From positions 3,162,001 to 3,226,000 of the forward strand of contig NZ_CP060723.1 in NCBI RefSeq assembly GCF_014395225.1: a stretch of DNA of 64,000 nt. The letters are read 5' to 3'. Position 1 is the stretch's first letter. Every line of letters begins with the position of its first letter. The notes under the pieces are model-generated. The model worked only from the letters and a program-made list of their open reading frames with translations. It had not been told where the DNA came from and did no database searches. This document shows positions 8,189 to 16,439 of this stretch, one piece after another. The translations under genes and the position numbers were made by a program. The stretch is from Pedobacter roseus (GTDB lineage: Bacteria > Bacteroidota > Bacteroidia > Sphingobacteriales > Sphingobacteriaceae).

Positions 8189-8707
8189 ATGAAAATCCTA
8201 TTATCTATAACCCTAATCGTACTTGCAATGAACGTTTCTGCACAAGAAGTAAATAAAAAAATCCACGATCAAGTCCACAATAAAGATATCCTGATTAACA
8301 CCTGTACGCGTGAGGGAATTACTGCTTTTCCTGAATTTAAGGAAATGTACGATCCGCTGTACGCCGCTTATGTTCCGGACGCAGCAACCATGATCGAACT
8401 GAAAAAACTGGTTAAAAACGAAAAAATCAAAATTGTTTTAGGTACCTGGTGTGGCGACAGTAAAGCCAATGTTCCGAACTTCTTTAAAATTTTAGATGCC
8501 TTACATTTTAAAGAGAAAAATGTAGAAATTATTGCGGTTGACGGTAACAAAAAAGCGGAGAATGGCATTCTAGACGGCCTGGATATTTCGAGGGTACCCA
8601 CATTTATTGTTTTTGATAAAAAAGGAAAAGAACTGGGAAGAATTATTGAAGGCCCAAAAACAAGTCTTGAGGGTGATTTACTTGCTATATGCAAGAAAAA
8701 ATCTTAA
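8189..8707 (+). CDS. Exported thioredoxin-fold protein with a single-Cys active site
   Basis: 172 residues with a cleavable signal peptide (about 1-18, ending VSAQ), so periplasmic. The thioredoxin fold covers about residues 70-165. The usual CGPC is replaced by WCGDS (Cys88), followed by the cis-Pro strand SRVPTFIVFDKKGKELGRI. With one active-site cysteine it cannot do standard dithiol exchange; a monothiol reductase, a glutathionylation role or a non-redox role are possible. The family (thioredoxin-like, Bacteroidota) is clear, the activity is not. Confidence 0.85.
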   Translation: MKILLSITLIVLAMNVSAQEVNKKIHDQVHNKDILINTCTREGITAFPEFKEMYDPLYAAYVPDAATMIELKKLVKNEKIKIVLGTWCGDSKANVPNFFKILDALHFKEKNVEIIAVDGNKKAENGILDGLDISRVPTFIVFDKKGKELGRIIEGPKTSLEGDLLAICKKKS

Positions 8708-8905
8708 ACTTTTGAGAGGGATTATGGTTCATGGTTAATAATCTAATGGATCATGGCTGATAGCCTAAGTCTTTCATAGGCTGTAACCAATTGCCTTATG
8801 CTTAGCCACCCTGACCATTGACCATGATCTATCAAACCACTGACTAAAAATTTATTTACAAGACATTTCTCCAAATCCATTTTACATTATACATCTTACA
8901 TCAAT
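8708..8905. repeat. Low-complexity CATGGTTAATGG-word inverted repeat
   Basis: Left arm words ATGGTTCATGGTTAATAATC and ATGGATCATGGCTGATAG face right arm words CTGACCATTGACCATGATC and ATCAAACCACTGAC. The arrangement is a long imperfect palindrome between two genes on the same strand. No gene or exact promoter is seen in it. Confidence 0.45.
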
Positions 8906-8908
8906 ATT

Positions 8909-9589
8909 ATGTCTGCAGCATTAGAACCAGGTTGGTTAGCCGTTTTAGAAGAAGAGTTTGAAAAAGACTACATGAAAAACCTGAAGTCTTTTTTACAGGA
9001 AGAGAAAAACAATGGTGCAACGGTTTATCCTAAGGGAGCTGATATTTTCAATGCATTAAATACTACTCCCTTTGATCAGGTGAAGGTGGTGATATTAGGT
9101 CAGGATCCTTATCATGGCACAGGTCAGGCACATGGATTATCATTTTCGGTACAACGTGGTATAACCGTTCCACCTTCGTTAAAAAATATTTATAAAGAAC
9201 TGGAAACCGATATTGAAGGTTTTAAAACACCAAACCACGGACATTTAACCCATTGGGCAGAGCAAGGTGTATTGTTATTGAATGCAACGCTAACAGTTCG
9301 TGCTTCGGAGGCCGGATCGCACCAAAACCGCGGATGGGAAATTTTTACCGATGAAATTATTAAGGCATTATCTCAAAAACGCGAACATATTGTTTTCTTG
9401 TTATGGGGTAAATATGCACAGCAAAAGGCAGCATTAATAGATCAAAAGAAACATTATGTACTTACAGCTGCCCACCCATCGCCATTTTCGGCTTACAATG
9501 GCTTTTTTGGATCGAAACATTTTTCTAAGGCAAATCAGCTTCTGGTACAGAACAATTTACCACCAATCGACTGGAATTTACCAGCCTAG
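8909..9589 (+). CDS. ung: Uracil-DNA glycosylase, family 1
   Basis: 226 residues. Removes uracil from DNA at the start of base-excision repair. The catalytic water-activating motif GQDPYHG (residues 64-70, Asp66) and the HPSPFSAY motif (His189) of family 1 enzymes are both present and intact, as is LLLNATLTV. Length matches the E. coli enzyme (229). Its TAG stop overlaps the GTG start of the next gene by one base, suggesting translational coupling. Confidence 0.97.
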   Translation: MSAALEPGWLAVLEEEFEKDYMKNLKSFLQEEKNNGATVYPKGADIFNALNTTPFDQVKVVILGQDPYHGTGQAHGLSFSVQRGITVPPSLKNIYKELETDIEGFKTPNHGHLTHWAEQGVLLLNATLTVRASEAGSHQNRGWEIFTDEIIKALSQKREHIVFLLWGKYAQQKAALIDQKKHYVLTAAHPSPFSAYNGFFGSKHFSKANQLLVQNNLPPIDWNLPA

Positions 9590-10236
9590 TGAATACTTAT
9601 TTTATCAGTGGTTTAGGTGCCGACAAAAGGATTTTTTCAAAGCTTAAGCTGGATGAAAAAATCAATATTATCCATCTAGATTGGATTAGTCCGGTTAAAA
9701 ATGAATCACTTGCAGCTTATGCAGAAAGGTTGAGCAAAGTTATCGACAAAGCTCAACCTTTTGCTTTGGTAGGGGTTTCTTTTGGAGGGATGATCGCTGT
9801 AGAAATAGCAAAGGTTTTAAAACCCACCACGACTATTATCATTTCTAGTACCATGTTAAGCATTCATCTACCCGCACTTTACCGTTTCGCAGGAAGTTTA
9901 GGCCTGTTGAATATTATTCCGGCAAAGCTTTTAAAATCATCGAACAAACTCACCCAAAATTATTATTTCGGTACACGATCTGGAAGCGAAAAAACATTAC
10001 TGAGCAAAATTATTAAGGATACAGACCCGTTTTTTTTGAAATGGGCAATTGGAAGCATATTAAGCTGGCAGAATAAGATTAAACCAGAACGAATTTTTCA
10101 TATCCATGGCACGAATGATAAAATTCTCTATTCGAAAAAAGCAACACCTGATTTCGTAATCGAAAACGGAACCCACTTCATGGTTTATCAAAATGCAGTA
10201 GAAATTTCAGGAATTATTAATAAATTGCTTTTATAA
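9589..10236 (+). CDS. Alpha/beta-hydrolase fold protein
   Basis: 215 residues starting at GTG 9589, which shares a base with the ung stop (TAGTG). The nucleophile elbow is VGVSFGGM with Ser64; candidate acid and base are Asp in HIHGTNDKIL and His in ENGTHFMVYQ. The N-terminal YFISGLGADKRIF is the oxyanion-loop region seen in small esterase-like hydrolases. No signal peptide. The substrate cannot be told; the coupling to ung does not by itself imply DNA repair. Confidence 0.85.
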   Translation: MNTYFISGLGADKRIFSKLKLDEKINIIHLDWISPVKNESLAAYAERLSKVIDKAQPFALVGVSFGGMIAVEIAKVLKPTTTIIISSTMLSIHLPALYRFAGSLGLLNIIPAKLLKSSNKLTQNYYFGTRSGSEKTLLSKIIKDTDPFFLKWAIGSILSWQNKIKPERIFHIHGTNDKILYSKKATPDFVIENGTHFMVYQNAVEISGIINKLLL

Positions 10237-10299
10237 TTCGATCAACAGACTCAATCAACGAATTGTTTAAATCATCCCAGAAACATTATCAACTAATTG

Positions 10300-10719
10300 A
10301 TGGATTTTATGATGAACAAAACATTTCTCGACCAGTTGGAATACAAGGTTACAGGTGCTTGTATTGAAGTAAACAAAATTCTCGGTCCTGGCCTCCTTGA
10401 AAGCGTGTATCAAAAATGCTTAATGTGGGAATTACAATTGCAGGGTATAAATTTTACTGCCGAACACCCTATTATACTTTCTTACAAAGATGTTTTATTA
10501 GATACAGCACTTAAGGTTGATTTGGTAATTGAAAACTGCTTAGTATTGGAATTAAAAGCAGTTGAGAATATATTACCCATTCATGAAGCACAGATTTTGA
10601 CTTATATGAAACTACTTAAAATACCCAAAGGCTTGTTGATTAATTTCAATTCAACCAATATAGTTCATAATGGAAAAAAGAGCTTTGTTAATGAATTTAT
10701 GTACGACATTAACAATTAA
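10300..10719 (+). CDS. GxxExxY-family protein (PDDEXK-like fold)
   Basis: 139 residues from ATG 10300 (in-frame ATGs at 10309 and 10312 are also possible; a TTG at 10297 is unlikely). It carries the signature GLLESVY (G-x-x-E-x-x-Y) and the nuclease-like strand pair KVDLVIEN...VLELKAVE, resembling the D-ExK core of PDDEXK enzymes. The GxxExxY family is common and scattered in Bacteroidota and other environmental bacteria; no function is established to my knowledge. Patchy distribution suggests horizontal spread. Convergent with the Lrp gene. Confidence 0.85.
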   Translation: MDFMMNKTFLDQLEYKVTGACIEVNKILGPGLLESVYQKCLMWELQLQGINFTAEHPIILSYKDVLLDTALKVDLVIENCLVLELKAVENILPIHEAQILTYMKLLKIPKGLLINFNSTNIVHNGKKSFVNEFMYDINN

Positions 10720-10736
10720 ACATAAAGATATGAACG

Positions 10737-10880
10737 CCCAACTTAGATGATCTCAGTTGACTTAGGTGGTAAAAAAACAATAAAAGTATGCATACTCAAC
10801 CTAGGTTATCAAGTTCTACTCAGGTGATAAGACATATAACCACCTTAGTCACCTTAGGACACCTTAGTTCGTTTAATTCC
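10737..10880. repeat. CTTAGGTGGT/ACCACCTTAG-word inverted repeat in a convergent spacer
   Basis: Words such as GACTTAGGTGGT, CCTAGGTTATC and CTCAGGTGATAAG on the left face AACCACCTTAGTCACC and TTAGGACACCTTAG on the right, giving an imperfect palindrome between two convergent genes. No U-tract terminator is seen. Confidence 0.45.
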
Positions 10881-10896
10881 TGCAGTCGTATGAAAG

Positions 10897-11367
10897 CTAG
10901 TATTCTAAAGGTACAATTGGTTCTTTCTTGGTGGTAGACATGATCATCATCGTCTGGAATGTTTTCACCACAGAAATCTTACTGATTTTATCCATAATTA
11001 AACGCTCATACGCCTTGATGTCTTTCACGTAAACCTTTAATAGAAAATCGGCCTGTCCGGTAACGTGGTGGCATTCGGTAATTTCCTTGATCTGATTTAC
11101 TTCATCCAAAAAGATCTGAATGGTATTATTTTTATGAAAATCGAGTTGAATCTGGATAAAAGTTTTGATGCCCAAACCCAGTTTTTCTTCATCCACCAGG
11201 GCATGATAGCTTTTAATATACCCGGCCATTTCGAGCTTGCGTACACGCTCTAAAGTTGGTGCTGGTGATAAACCAATTTCTTGTGATAAAAGTAAATTGG
11301 TAATTCTTCCATTCTCTTGAAGAATCCTTAAAATTTTAAAATCAATTTTATCTAATTCAGATGCCAT
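10897..11367 (-). CDS. Lrp/AsnC-family transcriptional regulator
   Basis: 156 residues. The N-terminal winged HTH (about 5-62) has DKIDFKILRILQENGRIT and LSQEIGLSPAPTLERVRKLE. The C-terminal RAM/ferredoxin-like ligand domain (about 70-150) has HHVTGQADFLLKVYVKD. Members sense amino acids and act as dimers or octamers on amino-acid metabolism genes. Divergent from the manganese regulator; the 127-bp AT-rich intergenic region may hold its own binding sites. Its regulon cannot be read here. Confidence 0.93.
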   Translation of the reverse strand: MASELDKIDFKILRILQENGRITNLLLSQEIGLSPAPTLERVRKLEMAGYIKSYHALVDEEKLGLGIKTFIQIQLDFHKNNTIQIFLDEVNQIKEITECHHVTGQADFLLKVYVKDIKAYERLIMDKISKISVVKTFQTMMIMSTTKKEPIVPLEY

Positions 11368-11455
11368 ACGGTGTTAAAGGTATTTGAGAATACAAACATA
11401 ACCAAATTATATTCTAAATTTTAACATAATTTATCATATATATTTTAAATAAAAA

Positions 11456-11475
11456 TTTTTAGATTTACCTAAAAA
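11456..11475 (+). promoter_or_regulatory. Candidate DtxR/MntR-type operator
   Basis: TTTTTAGATT-TACCTAAAAA is a 20-bp near-perfect palindrome (8 of 10 positions symmetric) with the TTTAGxTxxxCCTAAA look of DtxR/MntR/IdeR-family operators. It lies 19 bp upstream of the ATG of the DtxR-family gene, where it would allow metal-dependent autorepression of the regulator-transporter operon. Confidence 0.62.
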
Positions 11476-11494
11476 TTAAATTAGATAAACATAA

Positions 11495-12157
11495 ATGCAA
11501 AGTTATACCGAAGAGAACTATCTAAAGACGATTTATCATTTGGCAGAGAAAACAACTAACGTTCAAACCAATGCCATTGCAGAGCAGATGCAAACAAAAC
11601 CAGCATCTGTAACCGACATGATTAAGAAGTTAGCTGATAAAGGTTTGGTTGATTATATAAAATACCAGGGGGTAACCTTAACAGAGATTGGAAAAAATAC
11701 GGCGATTGATATTGTACGCAAACACCGCCTTTGGGAAGTTTTTTTGGTAGATAAATTAAACTTTAAGTGGGACGAGGTTCATGATGTTGCAGAGGAGTTA
11801 GAACATATCAAATCGGTTGAACTGATTGAAAGGTTAGACGAATTTCTGGGTTTCCCAAAAGCAGATCCCCATGGCGACCCGATCCCGGATAAAAACGGAA
11901 GATTTGCCAAAACCCAGTTTATTAAACTCATCGAATTAAAAGTAGGAGATTCGGGCACCATTACCGGCGTGAGTCAGCACAGTTCTGCTTTTTTAAAACA
12001 TTTAGAAAAATTAGGGCTTACCCTGGGCAAACAAATCCAGGTTAGTGATGTTACCGATTTCGACGGTTCAGTTGAGATCCTGTTATCCGAAAAACAAGTT
12101 AATATTAGTAGAGAAGTTGCAAAACATATTTTAATCAGCAGTAATGGCAAAAACTGA
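11495..12157 (+). CDS. DtxR/MntR-family metal-dependent transcriptional repressor
   Basis: 220 residues: winged HTH (about 1-65, MQTKPASVTDMIKKLADKG), a metal-binding dimerisation domain (about 66-140) rich in His/Glu (HRLWEVFLVDKL, DEVHDVAEELEHIK, DPHGDPIP), and a C-terminal FeoA/SH3-like domain (about 145-218). It should bind Mn(II) or Fe(II) and repress metal uptake. Its 3' end overlaps the Nramp gene by 14 bp, so the two are one operon. The palindrome at 11456-11475 is the likely operator. Mn rather than Fe specificity is inferred from the Nramp partner. Confidence 0.93.
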   Translation: MQSYTEENYLKTIYHLAEKTTNVQTNAIAEQMQTKPASVTDMIKKLADKGLVDYIKYQGVTLTEIGKNTAIDIVRKHRLWEVFLVDKLNFKWDEVHDVAEELEHIKSVELIERLDEFLGFPKADPHGDPIPDKNGRFAKTQFIKLIELKVGDSGTITGVSQHSSAFLKHLEKLGLTLGKQIQVSDVTDFDGSVEILLSEKQVNISREVAKHILISSNGKN

Positions 12158-14009
12158 ATCCCTAAGTGAAGTACATCAAAGCGTAAATACAGATAAAAGA
12201 AAAGGCTGGAAAAGAATTTTGGCCTTTATTGGTCCGGCCTATTTAATCAGTGTGGGTTATATGGATCCGGGCAACTGGGCAACCGATCTGGCTGGTGGTA
12301 GTAAATTCGGTTACCAACTGATATGGGTTTTACTCATGTCGAACCTTATTGCATTGCTTTTACAGTCTTTAAGCGCTCGTTTAGGTATTGTAAGGGGATT
12401 GGATTTGGCCCAGGCTTCAAAACAGGCTTATCCCCGCTGGGCGAATATTCCATTGTTTGGATTGGCACAAACCGCTATTATTGCCTGCGATCTGGCAGAA
12501 ATCATTGGAATGGCCATCGGCTTACAGCTGTTATTTGGTTTACCGTTAATCTGGGGCATCTCCATTACCATTTTCGATACCATTTTACTGCTTTTTCTAT
12601 TAAATAAAGGCATGAGGGCCATGGAAGGTTTTATCGTTTCGATGGTTTTTATTGTAGGAATATCCTTTTTGGTCGAAATGTTTATTGTAGAACCATCCAT
12701 TAAAGAAATAGCCAGGGGATTTGAACCTTCTATCTTAAATGGTGATGCGCTCTATATTGCTATCGGGATTATTGGTGCAACTGTGATGCCGCATAACCTT
12801 TACCTTCATTCTTCTTTGGTACAGACCAGAAAAATTGAACGGAGCAATAAAGGGATTAAAGAAGCTTTAAAATTTAACCTGATTGATACCACGGTAGCAC
12901 TAAATCTGGCCTTTTTTGTTAATGCAGCCATATTAATTCTTGCTGCAGCAGCTTTCTATAAAAATGGTTTGCACGAAGTGGCCGAAATACAGGATGCCCA
13001 TAAGTTACTTTCGAATATTTTTGGAAGTGTGGCCCCAACCCTATTTGCCATCGCATTAATTGCAGCCGGACAAAGTTCTACGGTTACCGGAACTTTAGCC
13101 GGACAGATTATTATGGAAGGGCACATTAATTTAAGGATCCAGCCCTGGTTGCGCCGTTTAATTACCCGTTTATTGGCCATTATCCCTGCATTTTTTACCA
13201 TTCTGCATTATGGCGATGATGCCCTTGGAGGATTATTAGTGTTGAGTCAGGTAGTTTTAAGCTTGCAGTTGGGCTTTGCCATAATTCCTTTGATCCACTT
13301 TACCTCAGACAAAAAACTGATGAAAGATTTTGCGATCAAACCATGGGTAAAGGTTTTAGCCTGGGCAAGCGCCATCGCCATTATTGCACTCAATGTAAAA
13401 CTGGTTATTGAAGAAATAAGCGGTTGGGCAAAAGAAGCCAATAACTGGTGGATTTATGTGATTGTAGTACCAGCTTTAATCTTAATCGTTTTATTATTAC
13501 TGTACGTTTTCTTCCATCCTTTATTGGAAAAGAAAAAGAATGCCTCACGACAACTTGTACCCCATGGAAATGCTTTGGATATAGGCAAAATTGATAAAAT
13601 CAGTTACAAAAGGATCGGTATTGCGGTTGATTTTTCTAAGAATGATAAAAACACTATCCGACATGCTCTGATTCAAGGTGGTAAGGATGCACATTATTAT
13701 CTTATCCACGTAGTAGAAACCGCTGCTGCACGTTACCATGGCAATGATGTAATGGACCATGAAACGATGAGCGATGCCGAAAACCTGGAGAAATACCGCA
13801 TCAATCTGGAAGATTTAGGTTACGATTCTACCCCGTTTATCGGTTTCGGGAACACCGGGAAAGCCATAGCCGATATTAGTAACCGGAATGAAATGGAGCT
13901 GTTGGTAATGGGTGCACATGGACATAAAGGCTTAAAAGACCTTATTTTTGGTACCACAGTTGATTCGGTGAGGCACAAGGTGAATATTCCTGTATTGATT
14001 ATCAGGTAA
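12144..14009 (+). CDS. Nramp divalent-metal transporter fused to a universal stress protein domain
   Basis: 621 residues. Residues 25-460 form an Nramp (MntH-type) proton-coupled Mn(II)/Fe(II) importer with the metal-site motifs DPGNW (41-45) in TM1 and MPHN (215-218) in TM6. After the last membrane helix (about 437-458), residues 488-621 form a cytoplasmic Usp domain with a perfect ATP-binding pattern G-2x-G-9x-G-T at Gly590, Gly593, Gly603, Thr604. ATP binding could gate metal import. Overlap with the regulator gene implies one mRNA. Nramp-Usp fusions occur in other Bacteroidota; bacterial MntH is usually ~410 residues without Usp. Confidence 0.94.
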   Translation: MAKTESLSEVHQSVNTDKRKGWKRILAFIGPAYLISVGYMDPGNWATDLAGGSKFGYQLIWVLLMSNLIALLLQSLSARLGIVRGLDLAQASKQAYPRWANIPLFGLAQTAIIACDLAEIIGMAIGLQLLFGLPLIWGISITIFDTILLLFLLNKGMRAMEGFIVSMVFIVGISFLVEMFIVEPSIKEIARGFEPSILNGDALYIAIGIIGATVMPHNLYLHSSLVQTRKIERSNKGIKEALKFNLIDTTVALNLAFFVNAAILILAAAAFYKNGLHEVAEIQDAHKLLSNIFGSVAPTLFAIALIAAGQSSTVTGTLAGQIIMEGHINLRIQPWLRRLITRLLAIIPAFFTILHYGDDALGGLLVLSQVVLSLQLGFAIIPLIHFTSDKKLMKDFAIKPWVKVLAWASAIAIIALNVKLVIEEISGWAKEANNWWIYVIVVPALILIVLLLLYVFFHPLLEKKKNASRQLVPHGNALDIGKIDKISYKRIGIAVDFSKNDKNTIRHALIQGGKDAHYYLIHVVETAAARYHGNDVMDHETMSDAENLEKYRINLEDLGYDSTPFIGFGNTGKAIADISNRNEMELLVMGAHGHKGLKDLIFGTTVDSVRHKVNIPVLIIR

Positions 14010-14062
14010 GTCTATTTAGCTACTTCCCTGGCTCACGCCATACCGAGAGCTAAATTATCACT

Positions 14063-14117
14063 AACCACAGATAAAAAGGATGAACACAGCTATATACGAA
14101 TCTGTGTTTACCTGTAG
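14063..14117. repeat. CACAGAT-type palindromic intergenic repeat (degenerate copy)
   Basis: AACCACAGATAAAAAGGATG at 14063 with AATCTGTGTTTACCTGTAG facing it. The same element, in a better-preserved palindromic form, is at 58381-58451. It lies between convergent genes (Nramp-Usp and the redoxin). Confidence 0.6.
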
Positions 14118-14132
14118 TAAAGAAAATAGTTA

Positions 14133-14612
14133 TTATTTATTCACCACCGTCATCAGCTTGTTAATGCCGCCATCGCCTGATTGGTACATTAATAATTTAC
14201 CTGCTGGCGAATATAAGTACATGGCTGGGTATTGTTTTGGTAAAAAGGTTGGAATAAATATTCGTTTTTTATCTTGTAATACAAGCACATTAGGTTTTGC
14301 ATTTAAACCTTTGGCATAAGAATTAAAAAACTGCGGAATGATATAACCTTCATCCATAGTAATCATGTAAATATTTACATCCTTAAACTTGGCATAATTG
14401 GTATTCAGGATTTTACTTTCGCGCTGGCAGTGCTCGCAGGTACAATCGAATAATATAAAAAGATTCTTTTTGCCTTGTTTAATATCAGTATTAGAAAAAG
14501 CTTTTCCATCCAGGCGGTAAAAAGTAAATTGTGGCAGCAAAGTTGGCTGCTGTGCTCTTACCTGGAAAGTAAGGGATAATAATAAGATTAAAAGTAGGTT
14601 TCTGAATTTCAT
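14133..14612 (-). CDS. Exported redoxin/thioredoxin-fold protein
   Basis: 159 residues with a signal peptide (1-20, ending VRA-QQ). Redoxin-like core with FDCTCEHCQRE, where Cys59-x-x-Cys62 is the likely active site and Cys57 an extra thiol, then a conserved KPNVLVLQDKKRIF strand and the cis-Pro region YPAMYLYSPAGKLL. It resembles AhpC/TSA-like or TlpA-like periplasmic disulfide proteins. The partner is unknown. It is transcribed away from the long repeat-rich region upstream. Confidence 0.82.
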   Translation of the reverse strand: MKFRNLLLILLLSLTFQVRAQQPTLLPQFTFYRLDGKAFSNTDIKQGKKNLFILFDCTCEHCQRESKILNTNYAKFKDVNIYMITMDEGYIIPQFFNSYAKGLNAKPNVLVLQDKKRIFIPTFLPKQYPAMYLYSPAGKLLMYQSGDGGINKLMTVVNK

Positions 14613-14703
14613 TTTAGATATTTTATCTCCAAACTTAATTGAATAAATACGAACATAATAATATATCCTTAGCTTTTACAAACTGATGAACATTTTTAAT
14701 GTA

Positions 14704-14754
14704 AGAGAAGTCAAGTTTTAATGGACATATCGCCTGTCTAAACCTGACTTCTCT
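14704..14754. repeat. Hairpin 1 of a twin-hairpin element
   Basis: AGAGAAGTCAAGTTT (14704-14718) pairs with AAACCTGACTTCTCT (14740-14754), 14 of 15 positions plus one G-U. It shares AGAAGTCAAGTTTTAATGG with hairpin 2 at 15053, 349 bp away. Confidence 0.7.
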
Positions 14755-15052
14755 CTTTTACAAGTATCATAATTTGAAAACGAATGTCAGTTTTTCATAG
14801 CTACTGTAGTCCCGCCATTCGCTTTATCCCGATGAAAAATCGGGATGCTCGCTACTGTCGGGTTTATTGAACACAGGTTTGGTAGGCGAATGAAAGGTTT
14901 TCTTGCACCAGCCCGTGTTAAATAAACCCGATCCGATAGCTATCGGATGACGCGGAAACCAAAAGCTTTTTCTGCTTTTGTTGCAGCAAAAAGCGGGACT
15001 GATTAGGCCAAAAGTGATAGCTCAAACATTTCCAAATCGTATCCGTTAAACC
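14755..15052. repeat. Composite palindromic cassette between two twin hairpins
   Basis: Non-coding. Contains the hairpin ATCCCGAT-GAAAA-ATCGGGAT (14826-14846), a long inverted pair CGGGTTTATTGAACAC / GTGTTAAATAAACCCG (about 14859-14930), the perfect palindrome ATCCGATAGCTATCGGAT (14931-14948) and a TTTTGTTGCAGCAAAAAG segment. The CCGATAGCTATCGG word recurs near 52200, and in altered form near 39350. Together with its flanking hairpins it fills most of the 604-bp gap between the redoxin and smpB genes. No gene is seen here. Confidence 0.6.
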
Positions 15053-15102
15053 AAAGAAGTCAAGTTTTAATGGTAATTTGCATATTCAAACTTGACTTCT
15101 TT
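15053..15102. repeat. Hairpin 2 of a twin-hairpin element
   Basis: AAAGAAGTCAAGTTT (15053-15067) pairs perfectly over 15 bp with AAACTTGACTTCTTT (15088-15102), loop 20 nt. Near-copy of hairpin 1. It is about 115 bp upstream of smpB and so may lie in or before its promoter. Confidence 0.72.
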
Positions 15103-15216
15103 AATCCTTACAATTAAAAATTAAATTTTCACACCAATTTTTAGGATATTTGCAACCCCGCACTTATTTTATTAAATAATTGTTGGATATTACAATACCA
15201 TATACTTTATTAAATT

Positions 15217-15666
15217 TTGAAAAACGACATCAACATAAAGAATAAAAGAGCTTATTTCGACTACAATCTTTTAGATAAATACGTAGCCGGCATTGCCCTT
15301 TTAGGAACTGAAATTAAAGCTATCAGACAAGGTAAAGCCAACATGACAGATGCATTCTGCATGTTTATTGGTGGCAACCTGTATGTTCGCAATCTCCATG
15401 TTTCGGAATATAGTCACAGTTCTTTTTATCACCACGATATTAAGCGTGACCGTGCATTACTGCTACAGAAAAAAGAAATCAGGAAATTAAAGCTTAAAGG
15501 CGAAGAAAAAGGTTATACAATAGTCCCTTTACGCATTTTTATTAACGAAAGAGGTTTCGCCAAAATGGAAATCGCTTTAGCACAGGGTAAAAAAGAATTC
15601 GACAAACGCGACAGCATTAAGGATAGGGATACGAAACGTGAGCTGGATAGAGCGATGAAAAGATAA
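15217..15666 (+). CDS. smpB: SsrA-binding protein SmpB
   Basis: 149 residues, the partner of tmRNA in rescuing stalled ribosomes. Starts at TTG 15217. OB-fold core with YFDYNLLDKYVAGIALLGTE, GKANMTDAFC and GGNLYVRNLHV; the C-terminal basic tail (FDKRDSIKDRDTKRELDRAM) follows the family pattern for binding near the decoding centre. The tmRNA gene is not in this window. The gene is followed by an inverted word repeat and convergent pcm. Confidence 0.96.
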   Translation: MKNDINIKNKRAYFDYNLLDKYVAGIALLGTEIKAIRQGKANMTDAFCMFIGGNLYVRNLHVSEYSHSSFYHHDIKRDRALLLQKKEIRKLKLKGEEKGYTIVPLRIFINERGFAKMEIALAQGKKEFDKRDSIKDRDTKRELDRAMKR

Positions 15667-15757
15667 TTTAGTTTGGAGTTGGGGGTTTAGAGTTGGGAGG
15701 TACTTAACATTAAGTTGGAATTCACCTCAAAACTCCAATCTCCAAACTCCCAACTAA
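15667..15757. repeat. GTTTGGAGTTGGGAG-word inverted repeat in a convergent spacer
   Basis: Left: TTTGGAGTTGGGGGTTTAG and AGTTGGGAGG. Right: CCTCAAAACTCCAATC and TCCAAACTCCCAACT, the complement of the left arm with a few changes. A long imperfect stem separates the convergent smpB and pcm genes and may terminate both. Confidence 0.6.
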
Positions 15758-15759
15758 CC

Positions 15760-16416
15760 TCACCACGCTTGATCGCCCACTAAAGGCACAAACCTAAACG
15801 TATCCAACACAATTTTTTCGTAGTCCGTTTCACTTACGCGGATCACTGTAACCATTTTCTGGGTTTTTTCATCGCCTACCGGTATAACCAGAATACCACC
15901 TATTTTTAACTGTTTCAGTAAAATTTCGGGTACCAAGGGTGCGCCTGCGGTTACAATAATTTTATCGTAAGGTGCATGCTGAGCAATTCCCTTTGAACCA
16001 TCGCCACAATAAAAAGTTGGCCTATAGCCCATTCCAGGCAAAATCTGAATGGTTCTGTTATAAATATTTTCTTGTCTTTCTATCGTAAAAACCGTAGCAC
16101 CAAGTTCCATTAAAATGCAGGTTTGATACCCCGAACCGGTTCCTATTTCGAGTACTTTATCTCCTTTTTTAATGTGCAGCAGTTCACTCTGGTAAGCAAC
16201 GGTATAAGGCTGTGATATGGTTTGACCATCACCTATCGGAAAGGCAATATCCTTGTAAGATTGATTCCAGAAAGTTTCGTCAAAAAAGAAATGCCGTGGA
16301 ACTTTACCAATGGCTTTTAACACATTTTCATCTTCAATCCCACGAGATCTTAACAGCTCTACCAGATTTTTTCTCGCACCACGTTCTCGGTAATTATCAA
16401 CAAATTTATACGCCAT
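15760..16416 (-). CDS. pcm: Protein-L-isoaspartate O-methyltransferase
   Basis: 218 residues from ATG 16416 (MAYKFVDNYRERG); an in-frame TTG at 16425 is less likely. It methylates L-isoaspartyl residues with S-adenosylmethionine so damaged proteins can be repaired. SAM motif I is VLEIGTGSGYQT; the substrate-side motif DGQTISQPYTVAYQ is complete, and the C-terminal GDQAW is present. Lies between smpB (convergent) and priA (same strand, separated by an inverted word repeat). Confidence 0.95.
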   Translation of the reverse strand: MAYKFVDNYRERGARKNLVELLRSRGIEDENVLKAIGKVPRHFFFDETFWNQSYKDIAFPIGDGQTISQPYTVAYQSELLHIKKGDKVLEIGTGSGYQTCILMELGATVFTIERQENIYNRTIQILPGMGYRPTFYCGDGSKGIAQHAPYDKIIVTAGAPLVPEILLKQLKIGGILVIPVGDEKTQKMVTVIRVSETDYEKIVLDTFRFVPLVGDQAW

Positions 16417-16439
16417 GAGCTTCAAAATTAGCGTTTCTT

